Below, piece after piece: positions 27,391-36,971 of a stretch of 64,000 nt of DNA. Positions within the stretch are counted from its first letter, which is position 1, and every line of letters begins with the position of its first letter. The position numbers and the translations under genes are program-made. The notes under the pieces were generated by a model. That model did no database searches, was not told the origin of the DNA, and saw only the letters and a list, made by a program, of their open reading frames with translations. Source of the DNA: Arthrobacter woluwensis (lineage in GTDB: Bacteria > Actinomycetota > Actinomycetes > Actinomycetales > Micrococcaceae); NCBI RefSeq assembly GCF_900105345.1, contig NZ_FNSN01000003.1, forward strand, positions 558,001 to 622,000. The letters are read 5' to 3'.

Positions 27391-28152
27391 ATGTACCCAG
27401 TGGAACGCCATCGATGGATCATCGAGACGGCCCGTGCGCAGGGCCGCCTCGAGGTTCCGGAGATCGCGGGGCAATTGGGCGTCGCCGTCGAGACGGTTCG
27501 CCGGGACCTGAACGTCCTGGAACGGCGCGGACTGATCCGCCGGGTCCACGGGGGAGCCATCCCCGTGGAGAAGCTCGGCTTCGAAAGCACGCTCCTGGCC
27601 CGCGGTTCCTCACACCCCGAGGCGAAGGCCAGAATCGCTCAGGCGGCGCTCGAGTACACGGACGAGGTGGAGTCGATCTTCATCGACGAAGGCTCCACGG
27701 CCGCCGCGTACGCAGCGCAGCTCCGGCCCAACCGGCCGGTCCTGGTGGTCACGAGCTCCCTACCGGTGGCCAGCCAGCTGGCGGTCCGTCCCCATCTGGA
27801 CGTGGTCATCCTCGGAGGCCGGGTCCGTCCCAACACCCTCGGCGCCGTGGACCACTGGGCCACCGACATGCTCAGCCGGCTGGTCCTGGACCTCGCCGTC
27901 GTGGGCACCAACGGCGCCACCGGCAAACACGGGCTCACCTGCCCGGACTCCTCCGTGGCCGCCGTGAAATCCGCGGCGGTGAGAGCGAGCCGCCGGACGC
28001 TGCTGATCGCCGACGAATCGAAGTTCGGCGTCGATTCCAGCATCAAGTTCGCCGATCTCCATGACCTCGACGCCGTGGTCACGGAGAAGACCGTCCCGGA
28101 GTCCCACCTTCAGCCATTCCGTCGGCTCGGAGTCCAGATCACCCAGGTCTGA
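27391..28152 (+). CDS. DeoR/GlpR-family regulator (2)
   Basis: 253 residues, clearly paralogous to the gene at 26237: HTH with ETVRRDLNVLERRGLIRRVH, then the sensor domain with SIFIDEGSTAAAYAAQL, LDVVILGGRVRPNTLGAVD, VGTNGATGKHG and ADESKFGV. ATG 27391 gives a family-typical N-terminus (MYPVERHRWII). It is the first gene before the sugar ABC importer, 91 bp upstream of the binding-protein start, and so is the probable local repressor. Confidence 0.92.
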   Translation: MYPVERHRWIIETARAQGRLEVPEIAGQLGVAVETVRRDLNVLERRGLIRRVHGGAIPVEKLGFESTLLARGSSHPEAKARIAQAALEYTDEVESIFIDEGSTAAAYAAQLRPNRPVLVVTSSLPVASQLAVRPHLDVVILGGRVRPNTLGAVDHWATDMLSRLVLDLAVVGTNGATGKHGLTCPDSSVAAVKSAAVRASRRTLLIADESKFGVDSSIKFADLHDLDAVVTEKTVPESHLQPFRRLGVQITQV

Positions 28153-28243
28153 GCTGCGCCGAAGCAAACTGCGCCAGAACACCCGCATCACCACTCACCG
28201 CACTACACCCTTGCCTGAAACGGCCCTGGAAGAAAGAAAAACC

Positions 28244-29605
28244 GTGAAGATCCTGCCTACACCACGTCGCATCGCCGCGTCGCTCGCAGTCCTCGCCCTC
28301 GCCACCACGGCCCTGTCCGCCTGCTCCGGCGCAGGCGGCGGGGACGGTGCTGGAGACGCCCAGAGCATCAACGTCCTCATGGTGAACAACCCGCAGATGC
28401 TGGATCTCCAGAAGCTGACCGCGGACAACTTCACCAAGGAGACGGGCATCAAGGTCAATTACACCGTCATGCCGGAGAACGACGTCCGCGCCAAGATCAG
28501 CCAGGAGTTCTCCAGCCAGGCCGGCCAGTACGACGTCGCGTCCCTCTCCAACTACGAGATCCCGTTCTACTCGGCCAACAAGTGGCTCGCCCCGCTGGAC
28601 GACACCGTCGCGAAGAACGCGGAGTTCGACCAGAAGGACATCCTCCCCGCCTACACGGCGTCCCTGACCGGCACGGATGGCAAGCTCTACGGCGAGCCCT
28701 TCTACGGCGAGTCCTCCCTGCTCATGTACCGCAAAGACGTGTTCCAGGCCAAGGGTCTGACCGTCCCGTCCAACCCCACGTGGGACCAGGTGGCCGATCT
28801 GGCGGCCAAGGCCGACGGCGCGCAGCCCGGCATGAAGGGCATCTGCCTGCGCGGCCAGCCGGGCTGGGGCCAGGTCTTCGCGCCGCTCACCACCGTGGTC
28901 AACACCTTCGGCGGCACCTGGTTCGACAAGGACTGGAACGCCCAGGTCAACGCCCCCGAGTTCAAGGCCGCCACGCAGTTCTACGTGGACCTGGTCCGCA
29001 AGCACGGCGAGGCCGGCGCGGCACAGGCGGGCTTCACCGAGTGCCTGAACAACATGGTCCAGGGCAAGGTGGCCATGTGGTACGACGCCTCCTCCGCCGG
29101 TGGCTCGCTGGAAGCCGACTCATCGCCGGTCAAGGGCAAGATCGGCTATGTCCAGGCCCCGGTGAAGCAGACCAAGCAGGCCGGCTGGCTCTGGACCTGG
29201 TCCTGGGGCGTCCAGGCCGCGTCGAAGAAGCAGGACGCGGCGGGCAAGTTCATCGCCTGGGCCAGCTCCAAGAAGTACGAGGAGCTCGTGGCCAAGCAGC
29301 TCGGCTGGGCCAAGGTGCCCTCCGGCAAGCGCAGCTCCACCTATGAGAACGCGGACTTCCAGAAGGCCGCCCCGTTCTTCAAGGCGGAGAAGGAGGCCAT
29401 CCTGAGCGTCGATCCGAAGAACCCGGGCGTGCAGCCCCGCCCCACGGTCGGCATCCAGTTCGTGGGCATCCCCGAATTCGCCGATCTCGGCACCACCGTC
29501 TCCCAGGGTGTCAGCTCCGCGATCGCCGGGCAGACCAGCGTGGACGACGCCCTGAACAAGGGCCAGGAAGCCGCCACCAAGGTCGGCGACAAGTACAAGA
29601 AGTAA
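28244..29605 (+). CDS. ABC sugar/polyol-binding lipoprotein
   Basis: Extracytoplasmic solute-binding protein of family 1, 453 residues, starting with GTG behind GGAAGAAAG. Signal sequence with a lipobox LSAC (Cys about residue 27) followed by a Gly-rich linker, so it is membrane anchored. The mature domain has the usual SBP_bac_1 features: ITVNYT-like strand in GIKVNYTVMPEN, QYDVASLSNYEIPFYSANKW and a Trp-rich hinge WLWTWSWGVQAAS that suits stacking on a sugar or polyol. Two permeases follow; no ATPase gene is present nearby, as is usual in Actinobacteria that use the shared MsiK ATPase. Confidence 0.92.
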   Translation: MKILPTPRRIAASLAVLALATTALSACSGAGGGDGAGDAQSINVLMVNNPQMLDLQKLTADNFTKETGIKVNYTVMPENDVRAKISQEFSSQAGQYDVASLSNYEIPFYSANKWLAPLDDTVAKNAEFDQKDILPAYTASLTGTDGKLYGEPFYGESSLLMYRKDVFQAKGLTVPSNPTWDQVADLAAKADGAQPGMKGICLRGQPGWGQVFAPLTTVVNTFGGTWFDKDWNAQVNAPEFKAATQFYVDLVRKHGEAGAAQAGFTECLNNMVQGKVAMWYDASSAGGSLEADSSPVKGKIGYVQAPVKQTKQAGWLWTWSWGVQAASKKQDAAGKFIAWASSKKYEELVAKQLGWAKVPSGKRSSTYENADFQKAAPFFKAEKEAILSVDPKNPGVQPRPTVGIQFVGIPEFADLGTTVSQGVSSAIAGQTSVDDALNKGQEAATKVGDKYKK

Positions 29606-29664
29606 CCCTTCCTTCGAACAGGGTGCGGCGTCCGTCCCGGGCGCCGCACCCACCAGGAGCCACC

Positions 29665-30630
29665 ATGACCACCACAGCCTTGCCGGACACCGGCCGCCGC
29701 CTCGGACGGGCGCCGCTGCCCCGGCCGACGGCCCGCGAGCGCGCCACCGCGTGGGCGCGGCGGGCGCCCCTCATGCCCGCCCTCATCTTCCTGATCATCA
29801 CCACGCAGCTGCCGTTCGTGGTGACGATCATCATCTCCTTCATGAACTGGAACGCCCTCAAGCCCACGGAGACGGGCTTCGCGGGGTTCAAGAACTACGT
29901 GGAGGTCCTCACCAACAACGACTTCCGCCAGGCCATCCTGGTCACGATCGTCCTCACGGTGTCCGTGGTCCTGGTCAGCCTGGTCATCGGCCTGGTGCTC
30001 GCCCTGCTGCTGAACCAGAAGTTCTTCGGCCGTGGCCTGGCGCGCACCCTGCTGATCGCGCCGTTCCTGGTGGTCCCGGTGGCCGCCGCCCTCGTGTGGA
30101 AGCACGCCATCCTCAACCCGACCTACGGCCTCATCAACGGCGTGCTGACCTGGATCGGCCAGCTCACCGGCAACGCCAACCCGCCGCAGCTCGATCTGCT
30201 GTCCACGCAGCCGCTCCTGGCCGTCATCCTGTCCCTGGTCTGGCAGTGGACCCCCTTCATGATGCTGATCCTGCTGGCCGGTCTGCAGTCCCGGCCCGCT
30301 GACGTCATGGAGGCGGCGCAGATGGACGGCGCCACGGGCTGGCAGGTCTTCCGCCACATCACCCTGCCGCACCTGCGGCAGTACCTGGAGCTGGGTGGGC
30401 TGCTGGGCGCCATCTACATCGTCCAGAACTTCGACGCCGTGTTCACGCTGACGTCGGGCGGGCTCGGCACCGCGAACCTCCCCTACGCCGTGTACCAGAC
30501 GTTCTATTTCGCCAATGAGTACGGAGTCGCCTCGGCGGCCGGCGTGATCGTGGTGATCGGCAGCATCATCGTGGCCACGTTCGCCCTCCGCACCGTCTTC
30601 ACCCTCTTCAAGAAGGAGGCCGCACGATGA
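29665..30630 (+). CDS. Carbohydrate ABC permease, MalF type
   Basis: Inner-membrane permease, 321 residues, with six hydrophobic helices after an Arg-rich cytosolic N-terminus. The ATPase-docking EAA loop is present: EAAQMDGATGWQVFRHITLP (around residue 212). ATG 29665 follows CCAGGAGCCACC. Partner of the next permease (ATGA overlap) and of the lipoprotein at 28244 in import of a sugar or polyol. Confidence 0.93.
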   Translation: MTTTALPDTGRRLGRAPLPRPTARERATAWARRAPLMPALIFLIITTQLPFVVTIIISFMNWNALKPTETGFAGFKNYVEVLTNNDFRQAILVTIVLTVSVVLVSLVIGLVLALLLNQKFFGRGLARTLLIAPFLVVPVAAALVWKHAILNPTYGLINGVLTWIGQLTGNANPPQLDLLSTQPLLAVILSLVWQWTPFMMLILLAGLQSRPADVMEAAQMDGATGWQVFRHITLPHLRQYLELGGLLGAIYIVQNFDAVFTLTSGGLGTANLPYAVYQTFYFANEYGVASAAGVIVVIGSIIVATFALRTVFTLFKKEAAR

Positions 30631-31544
30631 GCAGCACCGCACTGACCGGCTCCGGCACCCGCCGCGGCGCCGGCGCCGACCCGGGGGCCGCGCCCCGCCG
30701 CCGTCGTAAGTCACGTCTGGACCCCACCCGCAACAACACGGCCGCCGGAATCATCGCCTGGCTGGCGGCCCTGTTCTTCGCCCTGCCCGTGCTGTGGATG
30801 GTGCTCACCTCCTTCCACAGCGAGCAGGACGCGGCCACCAATCCGCCGTCCGTGGCGGCGTCGCTGACCCTGGACTCCTACGCCCAGTTCTTCGGCTCCA
30901 GTTCCGGCGTCAGCCCCTGGCCGCCGCTCATCAACTCGGCGATGGCGAGCGTCTTCTCCACCGTCCTGGTGCTGCTGCTCGCGATCCCCGCCGCCTACGC
31001 GCTGTCCATCAAGCCCGTGAAGAAGTGGACGGACGTGCTGTTCTTCTTCCTCTCGACCAAGATGATGCCCGTGGTCGCCGCCGTGCTGCCGCTCTACATC
31101 TTCGCCAAGAGCTCCGGGTCGCTGGACAACATCTGGTTCCTCATCCTCATGTACACCTCGATGAACCTGCCGATCGCGGTGTGGATGATGCGGTCCTTCC
31201 TGGCCGAGGTGCCGGTGGAGATGCTGGAGGCGGCGCAGCTCGACGGCGCCAGCCTGGTGCTCACGCTCCGCAAGGTGATCGCCCCGGTCGCGATGCCCGG
31301 CATCGCCGCCACGAGCCTGATCTGCTTCATCTTCTCGTGGAACGAACTCCTCCTGGCCCGCGTCCTCACGGGAGTCCGGGCCGGGACCAGCCCCGTGTTC
31401 CTCACGGGTTTCGTCACGAGCCAGGGCCTCTTCCTGGCCCAGGTCTGCGCGGCGGCCGTGGTCATCTCGCTGCCGGTCCTGGTGGCCGGGTTCGCCGCTC
31501 AGGACAAGCTCGTCCAGGGCCTCTCCCTGGGTGCGGTGAAATGA
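30627..31544 (+). CDS. Carbohydrate ABC permease, MalG type
   Basis: Second permease half, 305 residues, six helices. EAA loop EAAQLDGASLVLTLRKVIAP near residue 207. The N-terminal 35 residues are polar and basic. Starts within the stop of the MalF-type gene and its own stop overlaps the following dehydrogenase start, so the operon is tightly coupled. Confidence 0.93.
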   Translation: MSSTALTGSGTRRGAGADPGAAPRRRRKSRLDPTRNNTAAGIIAWLAALFFALPVLWMVLTSFHSEQDAATNPPSVAASLTLDSYAQFFGSSSGVSPWPPLINSAMASVFSTVLVLLLAIPAAYALSIKPVKKWTDVLFFFLSTKMMPVVAAVLPLYIFAKSSGSLDNIWFLILMYTSMNLPIAVWMMRSFLAEVPVEMLEAAQLDGASLVLTLRKVIAPVAMPGIAATSLICFIFSWNELLLARVLTGVRAGTSPVFLTGFVTSQGLFLAQVCAAAVVISLPVLVAGFAAQDKLVQGLSLGAVK

Positions 31545-32536
31545 GGGCCGCGCTCGTCACCGAGCCCGGCCGGCTGGAGGTGGTGGATTTGCCGGACCCC
31601 ACGCCCCGGCCCGGCGACCTCCTCCTCAAGGTGGCCTCGGCCGGGATCTGCGGCACCGATCTGCACATCCTGCACGGGGGCTTCGCGCAGTCGCTGCCGC
31701 TGGTCCCCGGACACGAGTTCGCGGGTGAAGTGGTGGCCGTGGGCTCGGAGGTCACCGGGTTCCGGGTGGGAGACCGCGTCACGGCGGATCCGAACATGCC
31801 GTGCGGGCACTGCCCCTATTGCCGCGTGGGGCGGGGCAACCTCTGTGACGATTTCCAAGCCCTCGGGGTCAGCGAAGCGGGCGCCATGGCCGAGTACGTG
31901 AGGGTGCCCGCGCCCTTGGCGGTGAAGCTCCCGGAACACCTCGCGCTGGAGGACGCCGCGCTGGTCGAGCCACTGTCCTGCGCCATCCACGCCTTCGACG
32001 TCCTCTCCCTCCGCCTGGGCGCGCGCGTGCTCATCTACGGCGCGGGGACCATGGGGCTCATGCTCCTGCAGCTCGCCAAACAGGCGGGGGCGACCAGCGT
32101 GCACCTCGTGGATCTCAACCCGGACCGCCTGGCGACCGTGGACCTGCTGGGCGCCACGGGCGCGGCGGCCTCCGCCGAGGAGTTCGACCGCCCCCAGGGC
32201 TGGGACGTGGTCATCGACGCCACGGGCAATCCGCGGGCGATCGCCGACGCGCTCGGCAGGGTCTCCAAGGGCGGGACCTATCTGCAGTTCGGGGTGCCGC
32301 CGGAGGACGCCCGGGTGGAATTCGACCCGTTCCGCGTCTACAAACACGAGATCAGCATCCTCGGATCCATGGCCGTGCTGCACAGTTTCGAACGGGCCGC
32401 AGACCTGTTCGCCACGGGACTGATCCCGCCCGAGATCTTCATCAGTCACCGCTTCCCCCTCGAACAGGCGCCGGAGGCGATGGCGCTGTTCGCCGCGGGG
32501 CACGGACGCAAGGTCCTCGTCCAGCCCGGGGCCTGA
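31541..32536 (+). CDS. Zinc-dependent alcohol/polyol dehydrogenase (MDR family)
   Basis: Medium-chain dehydrogenase, 331 residues. Catalytic-zinc ligands ICGTDLH (Cys) and PGHEFAGEV (His-Glu); structural-zinc Cys cluster PCGHCPYCRVGRGNLC; NAD-binding loop IYGAGTMGLMLLQ. It resembles sorbitol/threonine dehydrogenases such as TdH or xylitol dehydrogenase. Being inside an import operon, it probably oxidises the incoming polyol to a ketose. The polyol is not known. Confidence 0.92.
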   Translation: MRAALVTEPGRLEVVDLPDPTPRPGDLLLKVASAGICGTDLHILHGGFAQSLPLVPGHEFAGEVVAVGSEVTGFRVGDRVTADPNMPCGHCPYCRVGRGNLCDDFQALGVSEAGAMAEYVRVPAPLAVKLPEHLALEDAALVEPLSCAIHAFDVLSLRLGARVLIYGAGTMGLMLLQLAKQAGATSVHLVDLNPDRLATVDLLGATGAAASAEEFDRPQGWDVVIDATGNPRAIADALGRVSKGGTYLQFGVPPEDARVEFDPFRVYKHEISILGSMAVLHSFERAADLFATGLIPPEIFISHRFPLEQAPEAMALFAAGHGRKVLVQPGA

Positions 32537-32615
32537 GTCCCCACCGGTTCCGCTCCGCCGACCCTGCACCCCACCACTCATCCGCTTCAGCACCAGCACC
32601 AGAGAAGGACAACCC

Positions 32616-33665
32616 ATGCCGCACCTCAACTCCGTCCTCGTCGTCGGGGACAAGTTCATCCCCACCGGGAGCTACGCCGAGCACCTGGACGGCTCCGGCC
32701 TGGCCGTGAACTACATTGACTGGTCGGGAGAGAAGGCCGAGCAGCACGCCCTCCAGACGATCATGGAGCACCAGGGCCCGAACTCCGTGGGCACGCCTCC
32801 CGAGATGCTGGAGAACATCGCGGAGGCCGAGGCCATCGCCTTCCACTTCGCCCCGGTCACCAAGGAGCTTCTGGACGCCGCGCCCCGGCTGAAGCTCATC
32901 TCGGTGGCCCGCACCGGCGTCGAGAACATCGACGTGGAGGAGGCCACGCGCCGCGGCATCGGCGTGGTGCAGGCGCTCGGCCGGAACGCGGGCGCGGTCG
33001 CGGAGCTGCAGATCGCGCTCATGCTGGCGGAGTCCCGCAATGTGGCCCGGGCCGACGCCAGCGTGAAGGCGGGCGGCTGGCGCAAGGACTTCCCGGGGGC
33101 GCGGGTGGAGATCCACGGTCGCACCGTCGGGATGGTGGGATTCGGGCACGTGGGGCGGATCTTCAGCGAGCGCATCTCCGGGTTCCGGCCGCGGCTGCTG
33201 GCTTTCGACCCCTACGCGAGCGGCGTCGCCCTGGCCGCCTCCGGTGTCGAGCGTGCGGAGAGCCTGGACGACGTCTTCCGCGAGAGCGACTTCGTGCTGG
33301 TCCAGGCGCGTCTGACCCCGGAGACCGAGCGGTTCATCGGCGCGGAGCAGTTCGCGCTGCTGAAGCCCGAGGCGTACTTCGTCAACGTCTCCCGCAGCCG
33401 CCTCGTGGACTACGACGCCCTCTACGACGTGCTCGCGGCGGGCCGGATCTCGGGCGCCGGGCTGGACGTCTTCGACGCGGAACCCCTCGCGGAGGACGAC
33501 CGCTTCCGCAGCCTCGACAACGTCACCATCACCACGCACTTCGGCGGCGACACCGAGGACACCAACGCCATGTCCGCGCGCCTGGTCGCCGAGGCCATCC
33601 TCGAATTCCGGGAGCACGGCCGGATCGAGCGCGCGCTCAACGCCCGGGAGCTCGGATGGCGCTGA
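32616..33665 (+). CDS. D-isomer-specific 2-hydroxyacid dehydrogenase
   Basis: NAD-dependent oxidoreductase, 349 residues, of the phosphoglycerate dehydrogenase-like family. Cofactor motif GMVGFGHVGRIFSERI (GxGxxG near residue 173), catalytic Arg in VSRSRLVDYDAL, Glu in DVFDAEPLAEDD and His in ITTHFGGDT. AGAAGGACAACCC precedes the ATG. The gene is 79 bp after the zinc dehydrogenase and overlaps the following kinase by 10 bp. A 2-hydroxyacid enzyme in a polyol operon hints at an oxidative route through an aldonic or keto acid; that is inference. Confidence 0.9.
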   Translation: MPHLNSVLVVGDKFIPTGSYAEHLDGSGLAVNYIDWSGEKAEQHALQTIMEHQGPNSVGTPPEMLENIAEAEAIAFHFAPVTKELLDAAPRLKLISVARTGVENIDVEEATRRGIGVVQALGRNAGAVAELQIALMLAESRNVARADASVKAGGWRKDFPGARVEIHGRTVGMVGFGHVGRIFSERISGFRPRLLAFDPYASGVALAASGVERAESLDDVFRESDFVLVQARLTPETERFIGAEQFALLKPEAYFVNVSRSRLVDYDALYDVLAAGRISGAGLDVFDAEPLAEDDRFRSLDNVTITTHFGGDTEDTNAMSARLVAEAILEFREHGRIERALNARELGWR

Positions 33666-35125
33666 GCTCGGCGCGGTACTTCCTGGGCCTCGACGCCGGC
33701 CAGACCTTCACCAAGGCGGTGCTCTTCACGGAGGACGGCCGACAGGTGGCGCGGGGTGCGGCGTCGGTGGCGACTTCCTCGCCCCGCGCGTCGTGGCAGG
33801 AACGGGATCTCGAGGACGTGTGGCGCGCGGCCGCCGAGGCGATCCGCGAGTGCCTGGTGTCCGCCGGGGTGGTCGGCGCGCAGGTGGCCGGCGTGGGCGT
33901 CTGCGGCCACAATGACGGCGCCTATCTCGTGGACGACGACGGCGCCCCCACCCGCGCGGCCATCCTCGCCACGGATTCCCGCGCCGTTGCCGAGGCGGCC
34001 GAACTGGGAGAGGGCGCCCGCGGCGCGGCGGCCTTGGCGGCGACCGGGCAGATCCCCGCACCCTACAGTCCCTCCGCCCTCCTGCTGTGGCTCGAACGGC
34101 ACGAGCCGGAGACCCTCGCGAAGACCCGCTGGTACCTGTTCTGCAAGGACTGGCTGCGGTTCAGACTGACCGGTGAGATCGCGACGGACCCGTCCGAGGC
34201 GAGCGCGTCGTTCACCGGGCTGCACGAGCAGGAGTGGTCCGACGAGGCGCTGCGGATCTACGGCCTCGGGGCGTACCGCGAGCTGCTGCCGCCGCTGCGG
34301 GCGAGTTCCGCCGTCGCCGGTCACGTGACCCGGGCCGCGGCGGAGGAGACCGGACTGGCACCGGGCACCCCCGTGGTGACCGGGGCGCACGACGTGGACG
34401 CGGCGGCCCTCGGGATCGGGGCGATCGAAGTGGGGTCGCTGAGCGTCGTCATGGGCACGTTCAGCATCAACCAGGTGGTGTGGGACGCGCCGGTCGGCGA
34501 CCCGCGCTGGCAGGCCCGGTCCTTCCTGGAGCGCGGGCGCTGGCTGCACATGTCGACGTCGCCCAGCAGCGCGTCCAACTTCGAGTGGGCCATGCGGAAC
34601 TGGGGTGGCGGGGCCGATTACGCGGAGGTCATCGAGGCGGCGCGGCTGCTGGATCCGGCGGCTTATCGCGAGGCGCCCCACTTCCTGCCGTACCTGTACG
34701 GGGCGCCGCTGGGTCACGGCGCCGACGGCGCGCAGCTGAGCGGCCTGCGCGGCAGCCACGACCGTCACGATGTGTTCCGCGCGGTCCTGGAAGGCGTCGC
34801 GCACCAGCACCGCTGGCATGTGGACGCACTGCGGTCGGCCTTCACGTTCTCCGGCGCGGCGCGGCTGTGCGGTGGCGGGGCGAAGAGCGAGCCGTGGACG
34901 CAGCTCATGTCCGATGTGCTGAACGTGCCACTCGAGGTCACCGACTCCACCGAGGCCGGCGCCCGGGGTGCGGCGCTCCTGGCCGCGATCGGCGTCGGGG
35001 CGTACTCCGGTCTGACGGAAGCCGCCGTCGCCGCCGTGACGGTGGTCCGACGCCACGAGCCGCAGCACCACTGGGGTTCGGTCCTCGATGACCGGTACGC
35101 GGAGTTCCTGACCCTGATGCGCTAG
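33656..35125 (+). CDS. FGGY-family carbohydrate kinase
   Basis: 489 residues. Phosphate loop FLGLDAGQTFTKAVLF, catalytic region TGAHDVDAAALGIGAI (base Asp), second loop VVMGTFSINQV (replacing the usual GTS/GTT run) and LCGGGAKSEPWTQLMSDVL for ATP. This pattern is nearer to the erythritol/ribulokinase/L-xylulose kinase branch than to XylB at 22786, from which it differs strongly. It overlaps the preceding dehydrogenase and ends the operon; a divergently acting DeoR gene lies convergent 123 bp on. Confidence 0.88.
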   Translation: MALSSARYFLGLDAGQTFTKAVLFTEDGRQVARGAASVATSSPRASWQERDLEDVWRAAAEAIRECLVSAGVVGAQVAGVGVCGHNDGAYLVDDDGAPTRAAILATDSRAVAEAAELGEGARGAAALAATGQIPAPYSPSALLLWLERHEPETLAKTRWYLFCKDWLRFRLTGEIATDPSEASASFTGLHEQEWSDEALRIYGLGAYRELLPPLRASSAVAGHVTRAAAEETGLAPGTPVVTGAHDVDAAALGIGAIEVGSLSVVMGTFSINQVVWDAPVGDPRWQARSFLERGRWLHMSTSPSSASNFEWAMRNWGGGADYAEVIEAARLLDPAAYREAPHFLPYLYGAPLGHGADGAQLSGLRGSHDRHDVFRAVLEGVAHQHRWHVDALRSAFTFSGAARLCGGGAKSEPWTQLMSDVLNVPLEVTDSTEAGARGAALLAAIGVGAYSGLTEAAVAAVTVVRRHEPQHHWGSVLDDRYAEFLTLMR

Positions 35126-35248
35126 GCCCTCATCTCCCCTCTCCTTCGAACGACTGCTCCCTACGATGCTCTTTTTCCGGGATTTCGGTCCGGAACGGCA
35201 TCCCATGAAGCAGTCGATGGGCGAGCGCAGTCGATGGGGGCGGGGGAC

Positions 35249-36037
35249 TCAGACCACCTGGATCTCGAGGCCCGCGGCGCGGAGCGTGGCGAGCTGGTCC
35301 GGGGTGACGCCGTCGTCGGTGATGAGGAGGTCGATGTCCTCGAGGGTGGCGTGCTGCACGGTGCTGATCGAGCCGATCTTGCTGTGGTCGCACAGCAGGA
35401 TCCGACGGCGCGCGCTCGCGAGCATGGCGCGCTTGACGTGCGCTTCGGCGGGGTCGGGCGTGGTGAGGCCGCGCTCGGGGTGCAGGCCGTTGGTGCCGAG
35501 GAACGCGACGTCGGCGTTCAGCTCCGCGAGCGAGCGCAGGGCCCACTCATCCACCTCGGCCAGGGTGCGGGAGCGCACGCGGCCGCCCAGCGTGAACACG
35601 TCCAGTTGCGCGTGACCGAGCAGTTTCAGGGCGATCGGCAGGGTGTTCGTGAAGACGGTGAGTGCGGGACCGGGCGGGAGGAGCTCAGCGAGGCGTTCGG
35701 TGGTCGAGCCGGCGTCGAGGAGGATCGAACCGCCGACGGGCAGGTGGCCGAGCGCAGCTTCGGCGATGCGGGTCTTCTCGCGGGCGAACCCGGTGCGCTC
35801 CTGGACGGGGGCCTCGAAGGACGCGGATTCGGCGGGGATCGCGCCGCCGTGGACCCGCTGGAGCTGGCCGTGGCGCTCCAGATGGATGAGGTCCTTGCGG
35901 ATGCTCTCGATGCTGACATCGAAGGACTCGGCGAGGTCGCGGGTGTCGACCCGGCCGGCCGCGCGGAGGAGCGCCAGGATGCGCTGCTGGCGTTCGCCGG
36001 CGAAGACGGCGCGCTCGTCGGGTCCGTTGAGGCTCAT
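35249..36037 (-). CDS. DeoR/GlpR-family regulator (3)
   Basis: 262 residues: HTH DTRDLAESFDVSIESIRKDL (residues about 36-55) with the Lys-Asp variant of the DeoR RRDL motif, then a sensor domain with SILLDAGSTTERLAELL, LDVFTLGGRVRSRTL and VAFLGTNGLHPERGL. ATG 36037 (MSLNGP) is taken; upstream in-frame sequence runs into the GC-rich repeat at 36175. Convergent with the FGGY kinase, so it closes the polyol gene block. Confidence 0.9.
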   Translation of the reverse strand: MSLNGPDERAVFAGERQQRILALLRAAGRVDTRDLAESFDVSIESIRKDLIHLERHGQLQRVHGGAIPAESASFEAPVQERTGFAREKTRIAEAALGHLPVGGSILLDAGSTTERLAELLPPGPALTVFTNTLPIALKLLGHAQLDVFTLGGRVRSRTLAEVDEWALRSLAELNADVAFLGTNGLHPERGLTTPDPAEAHVKRAMLASARRRILLCDHSKIGSISTVQHATLEDIDLLITDDGVTPDQLATLRAAGLEIQVV

Positions 36038-36174
36038 GTTTTCCTGCCGCTGGTCGGGTGTCTGGGTCCAGATTACCGAGTGGGCGGGGCTGTCCGGGGG
36101 CGGGCACGACGGCGGCACGCCCCGGCGCCACGCGAACGCGGCAGCGGGACAACTCCGGGGGGTGTCCCGCATCG

Positions 36175-36247
36175 AACGCCGAACGGGCGGGCGGACGCTG
36201 CGCGGGTGCTCCCGCCGGCGCTCCACTCCGGCGAACTCGCCGTGCGG
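36175..36247 (+). repeat. GC-rich palindromic repeat, family H (copy 1)
   Basis: Begins AACGCCGAACGGGCGGGCGG, continues GCGGGTGCTCCCGCC and ends CGCCGTGCGG. About 70 bases match the copy at 36972. It lies downstream of the VOC gene and upstream of the DeoR promoter. Confidence 0.7.
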
Positions 36248-36275
36248 TGTGGCGCGGCCATGGGCCGGAATGCCG

Positions 36276-36689
36276 TCAATGAGCTCCCTCGGGGGACAGG
36301 AACTCCAAACGGTTCCCGTTGTTGTCCCAGAGGTAGAAGCGCCTCATCCCTGGGAAGTTCTCGTCCCAGTTCACCGTGAGGCCGAAGTGATTGATTCGCT
36401 GAGCCAGGGCATCGATGTCTCTCACCAGAATTCCTGGATGAGCTTTTTTCTGGGGTTTGAAGTCGTCCTCCGCACCCAGGTGGATTTCGAGGTCGTCGGC
36501 CCGCACCCAAAGTCCGCCGCGCGCCGCCAGCGCTGGTGGTTTCTGCACCTCCGAGAGCCCCAGGATCTCCACGTAGAACTTGCGGCACGCTTCCTCTCCG
36601 CCCTGGGGAAAGGCCAGCTGCACGTGGTGGAGTCCCCAGCCGATGGCTGTGTGCACGGGAGTTGTTTCGTAGCTATCCGGTTGGGGCAT
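36276..36689 (-). CDS. VOC-fold glyoxalase/dioxygenase-like protein
   Basis: 137 residues, one or two beta-alpha-beta-beta-beta modules of the vicinal-oxygen-chelate fold: LHHVQLAFPQGGEEACRKFY with a metal-type His, WVRADDLEIHLGAEDD and RRFYLWDNNGNRLEFLSP with the closing Glu. ATG 36689 (MPQPDS) is the reading that starts nearest the fold. Could be a glyoxalase, fosfomycin-type resistance or dioxygenase relative; no specific function can be given. It is flanked by two copies of repeat H. Confidence 0.84.
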   Translation of the reverse strand: MPQPDSYETTPVHTAIGWGLHHVQLAFPQGGEEACRKFYVEILGLSEVQKPPALAARGGLWVRADDLEIHLGAEDDFKPQKKAHPGILVRDIDALAQRINHFGLTVNWDENFPGMRRFYLWDNNGNRLEFLSPEGAH

Positions 36690-36971
36690 CAATGCTCCTT
36701 CGACGGTATGAAGTCGGCCTTGCAGAGGTTCGGGCGCCGCATGATGCACGACCGGCGGAACGTGATGACACAAGGCCGGTCTGCGGCCGGGCTCGGTTCA
36801 GTCATTGGCCCACCTCGCGGTCCCGTGGGCTGTCCTCATGTCGAGTGCCCGCAGGCCCGCGGGATCCGCGTGGGTCTGATGGTAACCGGGGCGTGGTCAC
36901 ATCGCGGTCGAAGGAAGGTGCGCGGCCCAGGTGACAGTGTGCTCGTCGGGTCTGCTGACGATTGTGGCCTC
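36690..36971. other. Intergenic region, no gene recognised
   Basis: About 280 bases between the VOC start and repeat H copy 2. Stops in all frames and no ribosome site; GC-moderate. Possibly promoter sequence for the VOC gene or remnant DNA. Confidence 0.35.
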
